Assembly (NCBI GenBank): GCA_949825025.1 | Contig: OX463779.1 | Coordinates: forward strand, 35,102,203 to 35,166,202 | DNA: 64,000 nt | Source: Siphlonurus alternatus | Taxonomy: Eukaryota > Arthropoda > Insecta > Ephemeroptera > Siphlonuridae | Direction: 5' to 3' | Program-made: the position numbers and the translations under genes | Notes under the pieces: model-generated | Databases searched by the model: none | What the model saw: only the letters and a program-made list of their open reading frames with translations | Told to the model about the DNA's origin: nothing | In this document: in pieces, positions 39,801 through 48,293 of the stretch | Layout of the letters: each line of letters starts with the position of its first letter | How positions within the stretch are numbered: position 1 is the first letter of the stretch

Positions 39801-41672
39801 AGTACACGTATATATACACGTATATATACACGTATATATAGATAAATCAAATATTCATATTTATCGAAGAGATCTGAATGAATGGATTTTTTTCATTGCA
39901 CCAATTTAAATCCACTAACACAGTGCAAATTTTAGACTGCAGGGGAATTAAATATTTATGAAAATGAATTTGCTCACAATTTAAAAATATAAGGTCTGTT
40001 CGTAAAAGCACAATCAGAAAGAATCGATTATTTGTGATGAACCTTCTGTACATAGAACATAAGGTTCATCACAAATAATCGATTCTTTCTGATTGTGTAT
40101 TTACGAACAGACCTGTTACGTTATACAAATAATAAAACATAAACATAAAAAAATTATAAATGCATTTGTATAATTTTGATTCTATTAACTCATGATTTAT
40201 AAATAGGACCAAATGGTACACATATATTGTACACTATACATATTTTAACTTCACTATTCGTTCATTTATTTTAAGGCATCGGATTTTGACATTTTGATAT
40301 TATAAATATGTCATATATATCGTCAATATCAGAACCTGTCAATAAAACATTTTACTCTTAATTATGCCCTTGATACTGCTGGTTTTCTGCCCATTTTAAA
40401 ACATTGTCATATTCAATATGACACACACAAAAAACATAAAAATATTGAAAAGAATACAATGATGATTGATGAGTTGATGACAATCATGACAGAAATTAGT
40501 GTGCACTTATTACCACCATCTAAATAAGAATTGCAGATGCTGAAGAGATGAAAACACACAAAGTAATGCATTACTAATTACTACCCCAATTAATTCAGGA
40601 CAGTCAAATGATCCTCCACCAGTTAGTGTTATAAAGAGACTGACTGGTACTTACACAATCCAGTCAGGTCGCAGGCCGCGATCTCGTCCTCGGTAGATTG
40701 AGGAGGGGGCGTGGCCGCCTTCAGTTTGGCCGCAGGCTCAGGTTCCTTGGGTCGTGGCTCTTCCTTGGCGATCTCCACGATCGTCTTGTGTTCTGGAACT
40801 GGCGGAGGAACCTCCTGTTCCTCAACTTTGGGTTCTGGGGTCGCTGCATGCTCTGGCTCATCTTCTTTCTCAGCCATGACAAACGCTGCATCATCCTCTC
40901 TATCAGAAACCTGGGCCTCCTCGTGGTCGTCAACTTTTAAATTGGAATGTTTAGGTTCGGTTCGGTACAACGCTTCTAATTCCTCCTTGGCCTTAGGCAT
41001 ATGTACTTTGATTTCGTCTTCCTCCTCCTCTTCCACCTCGTCTTCTTCTTCAGTCTTATTACTAACCATCAAATCAGATAAATCAATTCCTGATTCAAAT
41101 TGAATTTTATCAGACATAAATGCAGATGATCCACGTACAGCTTCAAATTCATCAGAAGGATCAACTAAATGAGTAGGAAGTGACGGTGAAGTTGCAGCTC
41201 TATTTAGGTAATCAATTGGTATTTCAGCAGATAAATTTGATGGTAGTGGATTAATTGATTCCGTCGTTTTTTCTGATTGCGACATATCTTCGCTACGATT
41301 GGCAGACTCCACAATTTTACTCACGGCTGCTTGTTCTTCAAATTGTAACTCTAATAAGTTCGCTTGACCACCGGCTGATTCAGGTAATGAATCGTCCAAA
41401 ATTGTTTTAAATTGTTCTCCCAATCCTATCAAAACTGGTACTGGCTCGGTTTCCTTTTGAGAAATTACTGGCTCGGGTGCTGTTTCTTTAACCGGGGAGG
41501 ACTCGGGGTCTAAATGCTCAAAATCATCGACAGATTCATGATCTCGTCTTAGTAAATTTTCTGTATGGGAGGGGCTTATCGTCGTAGTAGGTGCAGTACT
41601 GGTTGAAGTGGTTATGTTATCTGTATTAACTTTGATTGACAAATTATCTGGCTCAGATTTAAAGGAATCCAT
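1900..41672 (-). CDS. Rtnl1: Reticulon gene (reticulon-like 1), full coding span with alternative first exons
   Basis: Reticulons are ER membrane proteins that insert wedge-like hairpins and curve tubules. Shared exons are 4059-3852, 3524-3316, 2635-2530 and 1954-1900 (stop TAA at 1900-1902). All have GT donors and AG acceptors, and they join without a frame break. Four first coding exons (ending at 40655, 20422, 11715 and 5815) each leave one base, so each joins the shared exon at 4059 in phase 1. Predicted lengths are 531 aa (long), 238 aa (20.5-kb start), 207 aa (11.7-kb start) and 216 aa (5.9-kb start), plus 12 aa if the cassette exon at 15975-16010 is used. The domain starts [16 protein letters not shown] and ends in a short lysine-rich tail (KKENKDKEQ). 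The gene covers about 40 kb because of large introns. The family call is certain. Isoform use is inferred from splice sites and phase. Confidence 0.93.
4735..5312. mobile_element. Outer inverted repeat carrying a nested palindrome
   Basis: Left arm at about 4741-4790 (AGAAAAGGTCAAGGCACTAG, then CAAATGAGTTTT) matches the reverse complement of about 5261-5305. Between them sits the complete family B palindrome at 4808-5177. This looks like an older foldback split by a younger insertion near its centre. The outermost limits are uncertain. Confidence 0.65.
4808..5177. mobile_element. Palindromic TTAA element, family B (core of A, different ends)
   Basis: TTAA at 4808-4811 on the left and TAAA at 5174-5177 on the right flank ends reading GGTAGAGATAATACGGATC and its near complement. 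Inside about 28 bp the sequence becomes that of family A (ATGCTAAAAAAATCCC, CCCTATCAGTAGGTAAAATA). The core is a full palindrome centred near 4993. Confidence 0.88.
5815..5887 (-). CDS. Rtnl1: Reticulon alternative first coding exon (short isoform)
   Basis: ATG at 5887 opens [19 protein letters not shown] and continues PERGP, ending in C before a GTAAGT donor at 5814. The single leftover base joins TG of the next exon to give Leu-Gly-Gln-Leu. This adds 24 residues, basic then acidic, before the reticulon domain and predicts a 216-aa protein. The sequence upstream (to about 6060) is richer in GC than its surroundings and could be the promoter. I see no TATA box. The exon lies closest to the shared exons. 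Confidence 0.75.
6484..6988. mobile_element. Palindromic TTAA element, family F
   Basis: The left end is TTAA then TGGGGTACTGACC. The right end is GGTCAGTACCCCA then TTAT. The arms pair over most of 500 bp with mismatches, each carrying TGACGTCA and the segment ATTGAATCTTAAATGGGAAA or its complement. It is more diverged than family A, so older. Confidence 0.8.
9257..9334. repeat. 78-nt hairpin with 16-bp perfect stem
   Basis: CAGAACCAAAAAGGTG pairs exactly with CACCTTTTTGGTTCTG, then a small internal loop, then CCCCT with AGGGG and a loop of about 27 nt. It could be a tiny MITE or a structured RNA if transcribed. Confidence 0.6.
11715..11760 (-). CDS. Rtnl1: Reticulon alternative first coding exon (mini N-terminus)
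   Basis: ATG at 11760, in context AGCCATGG, encodes [15 protein letters not shown] and then one base before a GTGAGT donor. That base joins the shared exon in phase 1 (Leu-Gly-Gln-Leu-Val-Tyr-Trp), predicting a 207-aa protein that is almost only the reticulon domain. A strong TATA-like element lies about 425 bp upstream (12171-12186), which would give a 5' UTR of roughly 390 nt if the leader is unspliced. The exon is only 46 nt and easily missed by gene finders. The call rests on the ATG context, donor, phase and promoter; transcript evidence is not visible here. Confidence 0.68.
12171..12186 (-). promoter_or_regulatory. TATA box for the 11.7-kb reticulon promoter
   Basis: On the minus strand the block reads TATATAAAAGGCGCGC, a near-ideal TATA box. 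It is followed by GC-rich sequence and, about 425 bp downstream, the ATG at 11760. A start site near 12150-12160 is expected from the usual spacing of about 30 bp. This is an inference from motif and position only. Confidence 0.5.
12540..12740. promoter_or_regulatory. GC-rich block in reticulon intron
   Basis: A block of about 200 bp with many CpG and CCACGCCCC-type boxes, standing out from AT-rich DNA and lying about 400 bp upstream of the TATA box of the 11.7-kb promoter. It may be part of that promoter. ORFs across it lack splice or family support. Confidence 0.35.
13250..13460. promoter_or_regulatory. Second GC-rich block with a CRE
   Basis: GC-rich stretch containing TGACGTCA at 13315-13322 and GCCACGCCCTC. 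No exon with a fitting donor was found. Likely regulatory rather than coding. Confidence 0.3.
15975..16010 (-). CDS. Rtnl1: Candidate 36-nt cassette micro-exon of reticulon
   Basis: On the minus strand an excellent branch point and pyrimidine tract (actaacttctctcttacag) precede 36 nt that end at a GTGAGT donor. Entered in phase 1, as every known first exon requires, it reads [11 protein letters not shown] flanked by split codons. It leaves G to join TG of the shared exon, giving Val-Gly-Gln-Leu. It is a multiple of three with no stop, so it can be skipped or included freely. A tryptophan-rich insert just before the YWRDPKKS motif also fits my recollection of some insect reticulon isoforms, which I could not check. 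It is absent from standard ORF scans because it has no start codon. Confidence 0.65.
17074..17118. repeat. Short hairpin in reticulon intron
   Basis: TATAGCAGAGAATA pairs with TATTCTCTGCCTATA around a 17-nt loop. Too short for a standard pre-miRNA; no function assigned. Confidence 0.45.
19074..19545. promoter_or_regulatory. Cluster of three full CRE palindromes
   Basis: TGACGTCA occurs at 19074-19081, 19255-19262 and 19538-19545 in a reticulon intron outside any palindromic element. This is the consensus for CREB/ATF dimers. Nearby sequence at 19000-19140 is richer in GC than the surroundings. A regulatory role is inferred. Confidence 0.4.
20422..20560 (-). CDS. Rtnl1: Reticulon alternative first coding exon (20.5-kb isoform)
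   Basis: The open frame ends at a GTAAGT donor (exon end 20422) and leaves one base for phase-1 joining to the shared domain. The first ATG in frame is at 20560, context caggtATGGAGG, giving [20 protein letters not shown], then [17 protein letters not shown] and [11 protein letters not shown]. The predicted protein is 238 aa. The frame stays open upstream to about 20765 and would encode a hydrophobic stretch ([19 protein letters not shown]), but it has no ATG there. The hydrophobic part is therefore probably 5' UTR unless translation starts at a non-AUG codon or an upstream exon is spliced in. GC-rich DNA at 20690-20880 is the likely promoter. Confidence 0.62.
22858..22927. ncRNA. Candidate microRNA-like hairpin (70 nt)
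   Basis: CCCCTTGC pairs with GCAAGGGG. After that, AGGGTAT faces CTACACA with four pairs in seven, then GCAACT pairs with AGTTGC. This gives about 21 stem positions with three mismatches and a 22-nt loop. The size and mismatch pattern resemble a pre-miRNA. I do not recognise the sequence as a known family. Confidence 0.3.
23335..23512 (-). mobile_element. Possible tRNA-derived SINE
   Basis: On the minus strand GCTCAGTGTAAAGCGCC resembles a tRNA A box, and GGTATCGATCTGCC, about 50 nt later, resembles a B box with one extra base. A T-rich tail (23281-23334 as A on the plus strand) follows instead of the expected A tail, which is a point against it. Low confidence. Confidence 0.3.
25392..25849. 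mobile_element. TTAA element, family E (shorter terminal repeats)
   Basis: TTAA at 25392-25395 and 25846-25849 flank ends GGCTTAACCTGAGAAATTTG and the complement of CAAATTCTCAGGTTATACC. The inverted match is about 25 bp at the ends and weak inside, so this is closer to an ordinary MITE than to a foldback. Confidence 0.7.
27640..27850. promoter_or_regulatory. Isolated GC-rich block in reticulon intron
   Basis: About 200 bp with GCCGGTGG, CCGACGCCGCGCC and CTGCTGCTGCTGCAG. A 73-codon minus-strand frame covers it, with no family match and no good donor in phase. It could be a further promoter or enhancer of reticulon. Confidence 0.3.
29020..29131. mobile_element. 112-bp palindromic MITE-like element
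   Basis: AGTCGTCTCGAGTTATCTTT pairs with the complement of AAAGATAAGCCGAGACGACT, with an inner match GGTTTGATGTCAC to GTGACGTCAAACC. The loop is AT-rich. No clear target duplication is seen. Confidence 0.7.
29400..29793 (+). mobile_element. 5S rRNA-derived SINE (SINE3 type)
   Basis: The first 100 nt match the 3' two thirds of animal 5S rRNA: GACCGGTTCTCG, GATCACCGAAGT, and the internal promoter part GTTAGTACTTGGATGGGTGA. The body then contains TTTTCCACGGTTCCCTCAGT, GCGAATGCTGGGACG and GGCCGTGGCCACTATCC, motifs seen in arthropod SINE bodies. It ends in an A tail (29777-29793). It is not a functional 5S gene, because the 3' end is replaced. Confidence 0.85.
31912..32084. repeat. Imperfect inverted repeat of about 170 bp
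   Basis: CCCTCCGGAAGTAG near 31912 matches the complement of CTACTTCCGGAGG near 32070, with flanking similarity. Probably an old MITE. Confidence 0.45.
35421..35821. mobile_element. Palindromic TTAA element, family D
   Basis: TTAA on both sides (35421-35424 and 35818-35821) encloses ends GGGCATTGGGTGTAGCACC and their complement. The arms pair almost perfectly to the centre near 35620 (AAATACTTTTCTTTAAATCA and complement), total 401 bp. Confidence 0.92.
36456..36832. mobile_element. Palindromic element, family A copy 2
   Basis: Same sequence as the copy at 95-449, with a T run (about 36779-36806) expanded in the right arm. The left flank is mutated (CTAAAGGG instead of TTAAGGG); the right end keeps CCCTTAA. 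Confidence 0.88.
38044..38398. mobile_element. Palindromic TTAA element, family A copy 3
   Basis: TTAA at 38044-38047 and 38395-38398 with ends GGGTAAGGTAACGCCACC. The right portion is nearly identical to the copy at 50489-50843, so both are recent. Confidence 0.93.
39992..40114. mobile_element. 123-bp near-perfect palindrome
   Basis: AGGTCTGTTCGTAAA and CAATCAGAAAGAATCGATTA pair with their complements on the right. Only a few mismatches interrupt about 53 bp of stem. It lies just downstream of the long reticulon first exon. No TTAA flanks, so it is distinct from families A to F. Confidence 0.75.
40655..41672 (-). CDS. Rtnl1: Reticulon long-isoform first coding exon, acidic N-terminal region
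   Basis: ATG at 41672 starts [15 protein letters not shown], and the exon supplies 339 residues before a GTAAGT donor at 40654. The region is low in hydrophobics and rich in Ser/Thr early ([15 protein letters not shown]), then strongly acidic ([18 protein letters not shown]). It finishes Pro/Glu-rich ([24 protein letters not shown]), as expected for a disordered cytosolic arm of a long reticulon. The phrase [12 protein letters not shown] resembles N-terminal motifs of vertebrate long reticulons. The leftover T gives Leu when joined directly to the shared exon, or Cys when joined to the micro-exon. Antisense ORFs over this exon are shadows of its repetitive codons. Confidence 0.85.
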
Positions 41673-42113
41673 TGCGGAATAATTGAATTGCTTGAATTAG
41701 AGCAAAAAAATAAAGATAACACTTGTTTAAGTCAAAAATCACCTTGAATCTCCGGGTTCTGTAGTGGTTCGCAAGTTGTCAAAAGTAGTCACGCTCGCGC
41801 CGGCCGGGTGCTCTGTAGTCTGTGTATTCGATGTTGCCTCGCCGCTCGCCGTCGTCTGCTGCTGCGGAATCAGCGGGATGACTCATGCGCAGTAGACGGC
41901 GCTGCAGTCTAGAGATCGTCTGCTGCAACCTTGTACAGTCGAAACAAAATAGAAAAATATGTATATTTTCTCGTCAAATGAAAACTAACTTTTTTAAACA
42001 ATGTTTCCAGCATGCTCTATCTAAATTTTTTCTTATTTTATTGGCTCATAAAAGCTAATTTTTTGCTAATATTTGTTTTAGCGCCTGCGTGCCAAGTTGA
42101 TTACGTCACAAAA
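41673..42113. promoter_or_regulatory. Divergent promoter region between reticulon and SPTLC2
   Basis: Only about 440 bp separate the two opposite start codons. The block at 41760-41940 is much richer in GC and CpG than the rest of the window and contains ATGCGCAGTAG, an NRF1-like half site, but no clear TATA. This is typical of a bidirectional housekeeping promoter. A possible acceptor (atttgttttag, exon from 42082) lies just upstream of the SPTLC2 start, so the SPTLC2 leader may be spliced. Confidence 0.55.
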
Positions 42114-42176
42114 ATGACGCCACGACCCCGACATCAACGAACGCGATCGGCTCTTCTCGGGCTACTCGGCTTCAAC

Positions 42177-45100
42177 ATGGCCACCGATGGAGTAGAGCAC
42201 ACTGTCAGTGAACCAAAAAGTGATCAAAAGTTGGTTAATGGGAAGAAGAATGGCCACGCAGAACCACTACAGAATGGCCATACAAAGGTACTATCCAAAT
42301 TTACTGTGAATAATTATTCCTGTTTGCTACTTTCGCAACACCACACTTCACCGCTAAGGTGTCCGCGCCTTCCCTCCTTTGGTTCTCAGAAGGCCTGTCG
42401 CCTGTCATGCAAACACCGGTGGATAATGTAATAAAAAATAATAAACACAGTAATACAACAATACACACTCAAACTCAACAAAATTAGAAAACATCAGCGA
42501 TCAGTTCAAGTGTGTGTTATACAGATGAAGCTCTAGTGATAAATCTTGGAGCTTATTATGCATAATTCGAATTATTATAGTTACATAATAATCAAAGGAA
42601 TTCGAATTATTTTTTTTACTTTTTAGACCTACCGGCTATCAAATCATTTGAAGTTTTATTTGCAGGCCGGCTTAGCTATTCCTCAAATTTTCAAGGGTGA
42701 TTTTTGTTGTATGCATGTTTTACTATGGGATAATAAGCAAAAAGGTATGCATAATATAAAACGACAGACGACTTTGTTGTGACTTTTATACGGAAATAAA
42801 ATAAAGCACTGAAATAAAATAGCACACATTGAGCATACTGGGGGAAACCATGACAGGGCCAAGGGCCGGGATGCACTGTGAAGCAAGTTTCAAAAGGCCA
42901 GGCGCAGCAGCCACCAGAACGAGCTGGGCGTGGCCTAAAAAATCTGGTCTATGCCAGACCTCTAATTCACAGTATGCATATGATACGCCAAGTATGATAT
43001 TCCTTTATATTATTAGTGTCCAGTACACCAGCGCAGTACTGGTTTTCCCTATCTCTTAACATAATATATCCCCTCCCCCAATACCCCTCTCACGGCAGTC
43101 CAGCTAGACGTAAGCAGGCCTAAGAATCCCATAGGTTAGGTGTCTGTTTGTAGTGTCCAGAACTGAATGAAGCGGAAAAAGCTCTCGCCAATCAGAAAAT
43201 TCAAAATTTCTGATTCGCTTGGAAATAGATGTTCTGCATAATAACCTTTGGTTGGGAAAATTCTAGTAAACGGAAATTTGGAAATTTAAACATGGGGGGG
43301 GGGGATTGTCACATTTGTCATTAGCATTCCCGTGAAATCCTGATGCTCATGATAGAGGAATCCAATGTTATTCTTGGCAGTAGCGTTGACAAGATGGTAT
43401 GCATAGTTTCCTTTCACAGTCAAAGCAAGCTAAGCAAAATACATTGGTAGCGAGTGTGTCTCCTCTCCATTGAACCATTTTTTACACATTCTCTCTCCCT
43501 CCCCCCCCCCCCCCCCATTCCCCCATTCTAATTATGTAGACATGAAATATTGATTGGTTGATAATTTACATCAGGCACTGGATAGTTTCTATTTATATTA
43601 TTTACAAGGATTGAGAACTATGACAACCATGTTTTAGCGAAACTACATAGCGTATGTAGTGCAACATATTTGAAGACTGTTGAATTTTAATAAGACAAAA
43701 GTCAATCTTTCAATCTTCAAAATACATTACATGTATACTTCAAATTTCATTTTCTAACACAACCTATTTATACCCAAAGCAAAATTTCCCCAATGAGTTA
43801 GAAGATGTGTTGTGCAGTAAAATAAATCTCTATGCAGAGTATATTGACCACGTATGTACTGTAAATTCTGTCTAGTTCTTTTCTTTTATCTCTTAAAAAA
43901 ATGTTTTATGTTTTCCAGCCTTTTGGAGAAACCGAGTCACTGCCAAAACCCACCACTAGAAAAAGTCCACCACAAGTCAAAGAGTCATTTGAAAAAGTAC
44001 CTATGTTTACCGCTCTTATGGCCTACATAGGATTCTACTTGTTGATGGTTTTAGGATATATAAATCAAATGTTTATTATTCCTAAGACTTCCACTGAAAA
44101 GAACAGAGAAGTAAGTTGTGATATTGCAGCAGTAATAACAATCATGTAATATTATATTTTGATATATGTAACTTTTGTAACACCCCTTTTTTTTTATCAT
44201 TTTACAGGGTTATGCTCCTCTGTATGATCGATTTGAAAGGTTCTACTTGATTTATGTGTACCGACGAGTCAGAGATTGCTGGAACATTCCAATCTGTAGT
44301 GTACCAGGGGCTTACGTAACACTCAAAGATCGTATCTCGAAAGACTACTGCTGGAGCTTTGAGTAAGTCACGACTCATAACATGTACCTTCCAATCCAAA
44401 GAAAAGAAAAAAAAAATGCCTGAAATTAAAAAAAGGAAACATTTGCATTTAGTTCACAGTTCACACACTACCTCTTTATATTACAATGTTTAAATTCATA
44501 GTTTTTGTTCTGCTATTTTGCTCTAAAATTTATTATACTGTATATTTATATTCACTACTTTTTCAGCTATTTTATGTAGAAGTAATTAAGGATTAATGTC
44601 ACCGCCAAGCCATTGCTAAATATTTTCCAATGGCAAACTGAAAATATTTTTAGTCCATAAAATAGAGAAAAGAATAATAATTTTTTCATCTGAAAAATAT
44701 GCTGATTTGATTAAAATCCACAGCAGTCCCCAATTAAAACAATGCTAATCTTAAATGTTGAATATAGAAAATTTCACCGATTTTTTATTTTTATTTATTT
44801 CATAGAAAACAATTTCTTGGTGTCGGGAAGGGTTACTGTTAATATGAACAAAGCAGTTCTTTAAAAAAGACTAATAATTTGATTTTTAATATACTTCTTC
44901 TTATAGGTTCACTGGAACAAAAACCAAGTGTTTGAATCTAGGATCATACAACTACCTTGGTTTTGCAGAAAACGATGGACCTTGTGCTAAAGAGTCGTCA
45001 GAAGCAATAAAAAGTTGTGGGTGGGCAATTACCAGCCCCAGACAAGAACTAGGTAACCTTATCTTTAAATTGTATACACCATTGAATTCTCATTTACCTT

Positions 45101-46792
45101 TCTCTTTCTTTTTTTTAGGCACACTTCCAATTCATTTAGAACTTGAAAAGACTACTGCAAGATTTTTAGGAACTGAAGATGCAATTACATTTGGCATGGG
45201 ATTTGCAACTAATGCTTTAAATCTTCCAACATTCCTTTCCAATGGATGTTTAGTTGCAAGTGATGAGAAAAACCACGCCTCTCTCATCTTGGGTCTAAGG
45301 CTGTCTGGTGCTACAACCCGCGTGTTCAAACACAACAGTAAGTTTATTTGTTTATTATGATGGGCAAGTCACTGACCTTTTGTGTCTGCAGACATGACCT
45401 CCTTGAAGAACCTTCTGCACAAAGCTGTGGTTGAGGGACAGCCAAGGACCCACCGGCCTTGGAAGAAGATCTTGATTGTGGTTGAGGGAGTGTACAGCAT
45501 GGAGGGATCCATTGTCCATCTGCCAGACATCATCAAGCTGAAGAAGAAGTACAAGGTAACATTTTTATACATTGCCTACTAAACAAATTAATTTGTAGGT
45601 GTCATGAAAGTTATACAGCTGGTGTTTTAAAATTATGTTGATATTTTTGCTCCCTTGTGAATTGATGAACATACAGTATACTGTACTTTTATTTAAAATG
45701 TCAAAATTTAACCTAACTTTTGAAAGACAAGTAACATTTGATATGATATGACTACTATTAAATTAATAATATAGCAGAATTTTAATTAAACTGCCCTACC
45801 TGCTTTTAGGCATATCTGTACTTGGACGAGGCTCACAGTATTGGTGCAGTGGGTCCTCGTGGTCGAGGCGTTGTGGACTACTACGGCTGTGATCCCAAGG
45901 ACGTAGACATTCTCATGGGCACCTTCACCAAGAGCTTTGGCTCCGCAGGAGGCTACATTGCTGGCTCAAAGGTAAGCTTGATCATCACTTTCCTTCCATC
46001 TAAATCTTAATGACGGTGTTTTGACAGAAACTGATTGACTATCTGAGAGTGAACAGTCACGCTGCGTGCTATGCTGCGGCTATGTCTCCAGCCTGTGCCC
46101 AGCAAATCCTCACCTCCATGAGGATCATCATGGGAGAGGATGGCACAAATGAAGGTGAGGATGCATGTTATTGTTTTGTAATGTAGTCATAATTATGGTG
46201 GAATTAGCTGTTCTTGAAAATTTCACATCTGTAATAACTGAGTTAGTAGGTTGTCCCTTGTAGCAGATGTCCCTAATCAATAAATGAATAAACAGAAGAT
46301 TTTATGAATTTAATACAATGTCAGTCATTGAGTGTAGGAACACTAACAATAAATCCAATAAACTCAGAAAACGCAAAATAAACAAATAAACTTAAAAATA
46401 TTATATAATGATTGCAATTTAATCTCCTATTTTTTCCATTTTTCTTTCTTTCGGTAATTTTCTGGAATTACTTTGTAACAAGAGTTTTGTATGCACAGGC
46501 AAGAGGCGCATCCAGCAGCTGGCTCGTAACAGCAGCTACTTCCGTAGGAGACTGAACCAAATGGGTGTGATCACGTACGGCCATGACGACTCTCCAGTGG
46601 TGCCCATGCTTGTGTACATGCACTCCAAGATTGGGTGAGTCTGAAAGCCTTACCTCCCAATCTTAAGAAAGAACTTTGTTGCCACCTTTTTATTTTATTA
46701 ATCTTAAATATATTTTATTTTAAAATATTGAAACTTATACTGTTACACAATTTTTATAAATTGATTTTGATAAAATTATAAAATTAGTCACC

Positions 46793-46823
<31 letters not shown>

Positions 46824-48255
46824 TTATTATTTTTTTCTTTATTTCAAGAACTGATCGAAATATCAAAGTACTTTTTATGATACTGGTTCTTCATTAAATC
46901 TTTTGCAACAGCAAAGTATATGCTACAAGTATATTATCTCTTGTCCGCAATAATGAGCTATCTGCTATACCAGGTGTGCAATTAAGTGCTGTAAGTAGGA
47001 ATGAAATAAAGCTCATTGTTGTGCTCACCTGAACTAGCAGATACAGTAGCTCATTATTGCGGATGAAGGACGATATGTTACAAGTATAATATGTGTATGT
47101 ATTACTTGTTATGAAATAACTGGAGTAAATAGCTTCAAGACATTAAAAAAAGCATTGTGAATCATGATATAACATTAGTACTCTTCCAGGGCTGTGGTAC
47201 GTTCTCTAAAGAAGAGCAAGATTGCAGTGGTAGGTGTTGGTTTCCCCGCCACTCCCCTCATGGAGGGCCGCATTCGCTTCTGCCTCTCTGCCTCACACAC
47301 CAAGGAGATGCTGGACGAGGTGAGTGACTTCCCTGATTGATTGAATTTCGGGTAGGGTATTGATAACTAAACTTAGGACTTTCTAATTTACAGTGCTTTT
47401 ACGTTCCCTATTTCTGTGTTAAGGGGCAGGTAACACAGATCAGCAAATAGAGTATTGACCTCAATTTTTTTTATTGCAGAAATGGATAGAGCTTGCAAAG
47501 TTATGCTACCCTGATTTTTTTCAGATTTTTTAGAGCCCGGGAACTATTTTTAAAAAATAATTGAAAGTTCGTTTTGTGACGTCACGAGACGCCGCTCCTT
47601 AAGAAAAAGATAGAACTTGCCGCCGCGTGACGTCACAAAAAGAACTTTCAATAATTTTTTAAAAATAGTTCCCGGGTTCTAAAAAATCTGAAAAAAATCA
47701 GGGTAGCATAACTTTGCACGCTCTATCCATTTCTGCAGTAAAAAATTTTGAGGTCAATACTGTATTGACGTAGTCCATTTGATTAACATGTGTAAAGCTT
47801 AGCAGTGTGTCAAAAATTCTAAAAGATTTTAAAGAGACACATTTTAGCACTTAAAAGCCACAGAAAAAATTTATAACAATTATTCAAGCCAATTTTTTAA
47901 AATTATTTTTTTAGTTTGGCCCTCCGAAACTCTATGCTAAAAATGAAAAATAAATTATTAAAATAAAATATTAAAAAAAAAAATCAAATAATTGTTTTGA
48001 TATTTTGATTTTGATTTTTTTTTTTTTTTTTTTTTTTACTTAAATAATAAATCTGTCTAAAAATTTTTTTTTAGAATTTTGTCACACTGCTAAGGTTTTT
48101 ATGTTAATTGAATTGAGTATACTGTATTTTTAATATTTTTGTATTGACTTTGGGTCTGCGAACCAAGCATTCATTGCCCGTAAATACATATACATACAGT
48201 ATATATTTTCACGATAATTAATTAATCAAGTATAGTACCGTAGTTATTGTTTCTA

Positions 48256-48293
<38 letters not shown>

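Larger units (their letters stand above)
20726..40654. other. Largest reticulon intron (about 20 kb)
   Basis: Holds the GC-rich promoter-like stretch to 20880, the miRNA-like hairpin, the putative tRNA SINE, the 5S SINE, elements of families A, D and E, three smaller inverted repeats, an AATA run (about 30323-30354) and a 12-bp TACACGTATATA tandem (39803-39840). No intact protein gene was seen on either strand. Confidence 0.5.

Noticed and set aside
40698..41103. Plus-strand ORFs opposite the long reticulon exon (Ser-rich, 130 codons)
   Set aside because: Antisense shadow of Glu/Asp/Pro-rich coding sequence; no family match.
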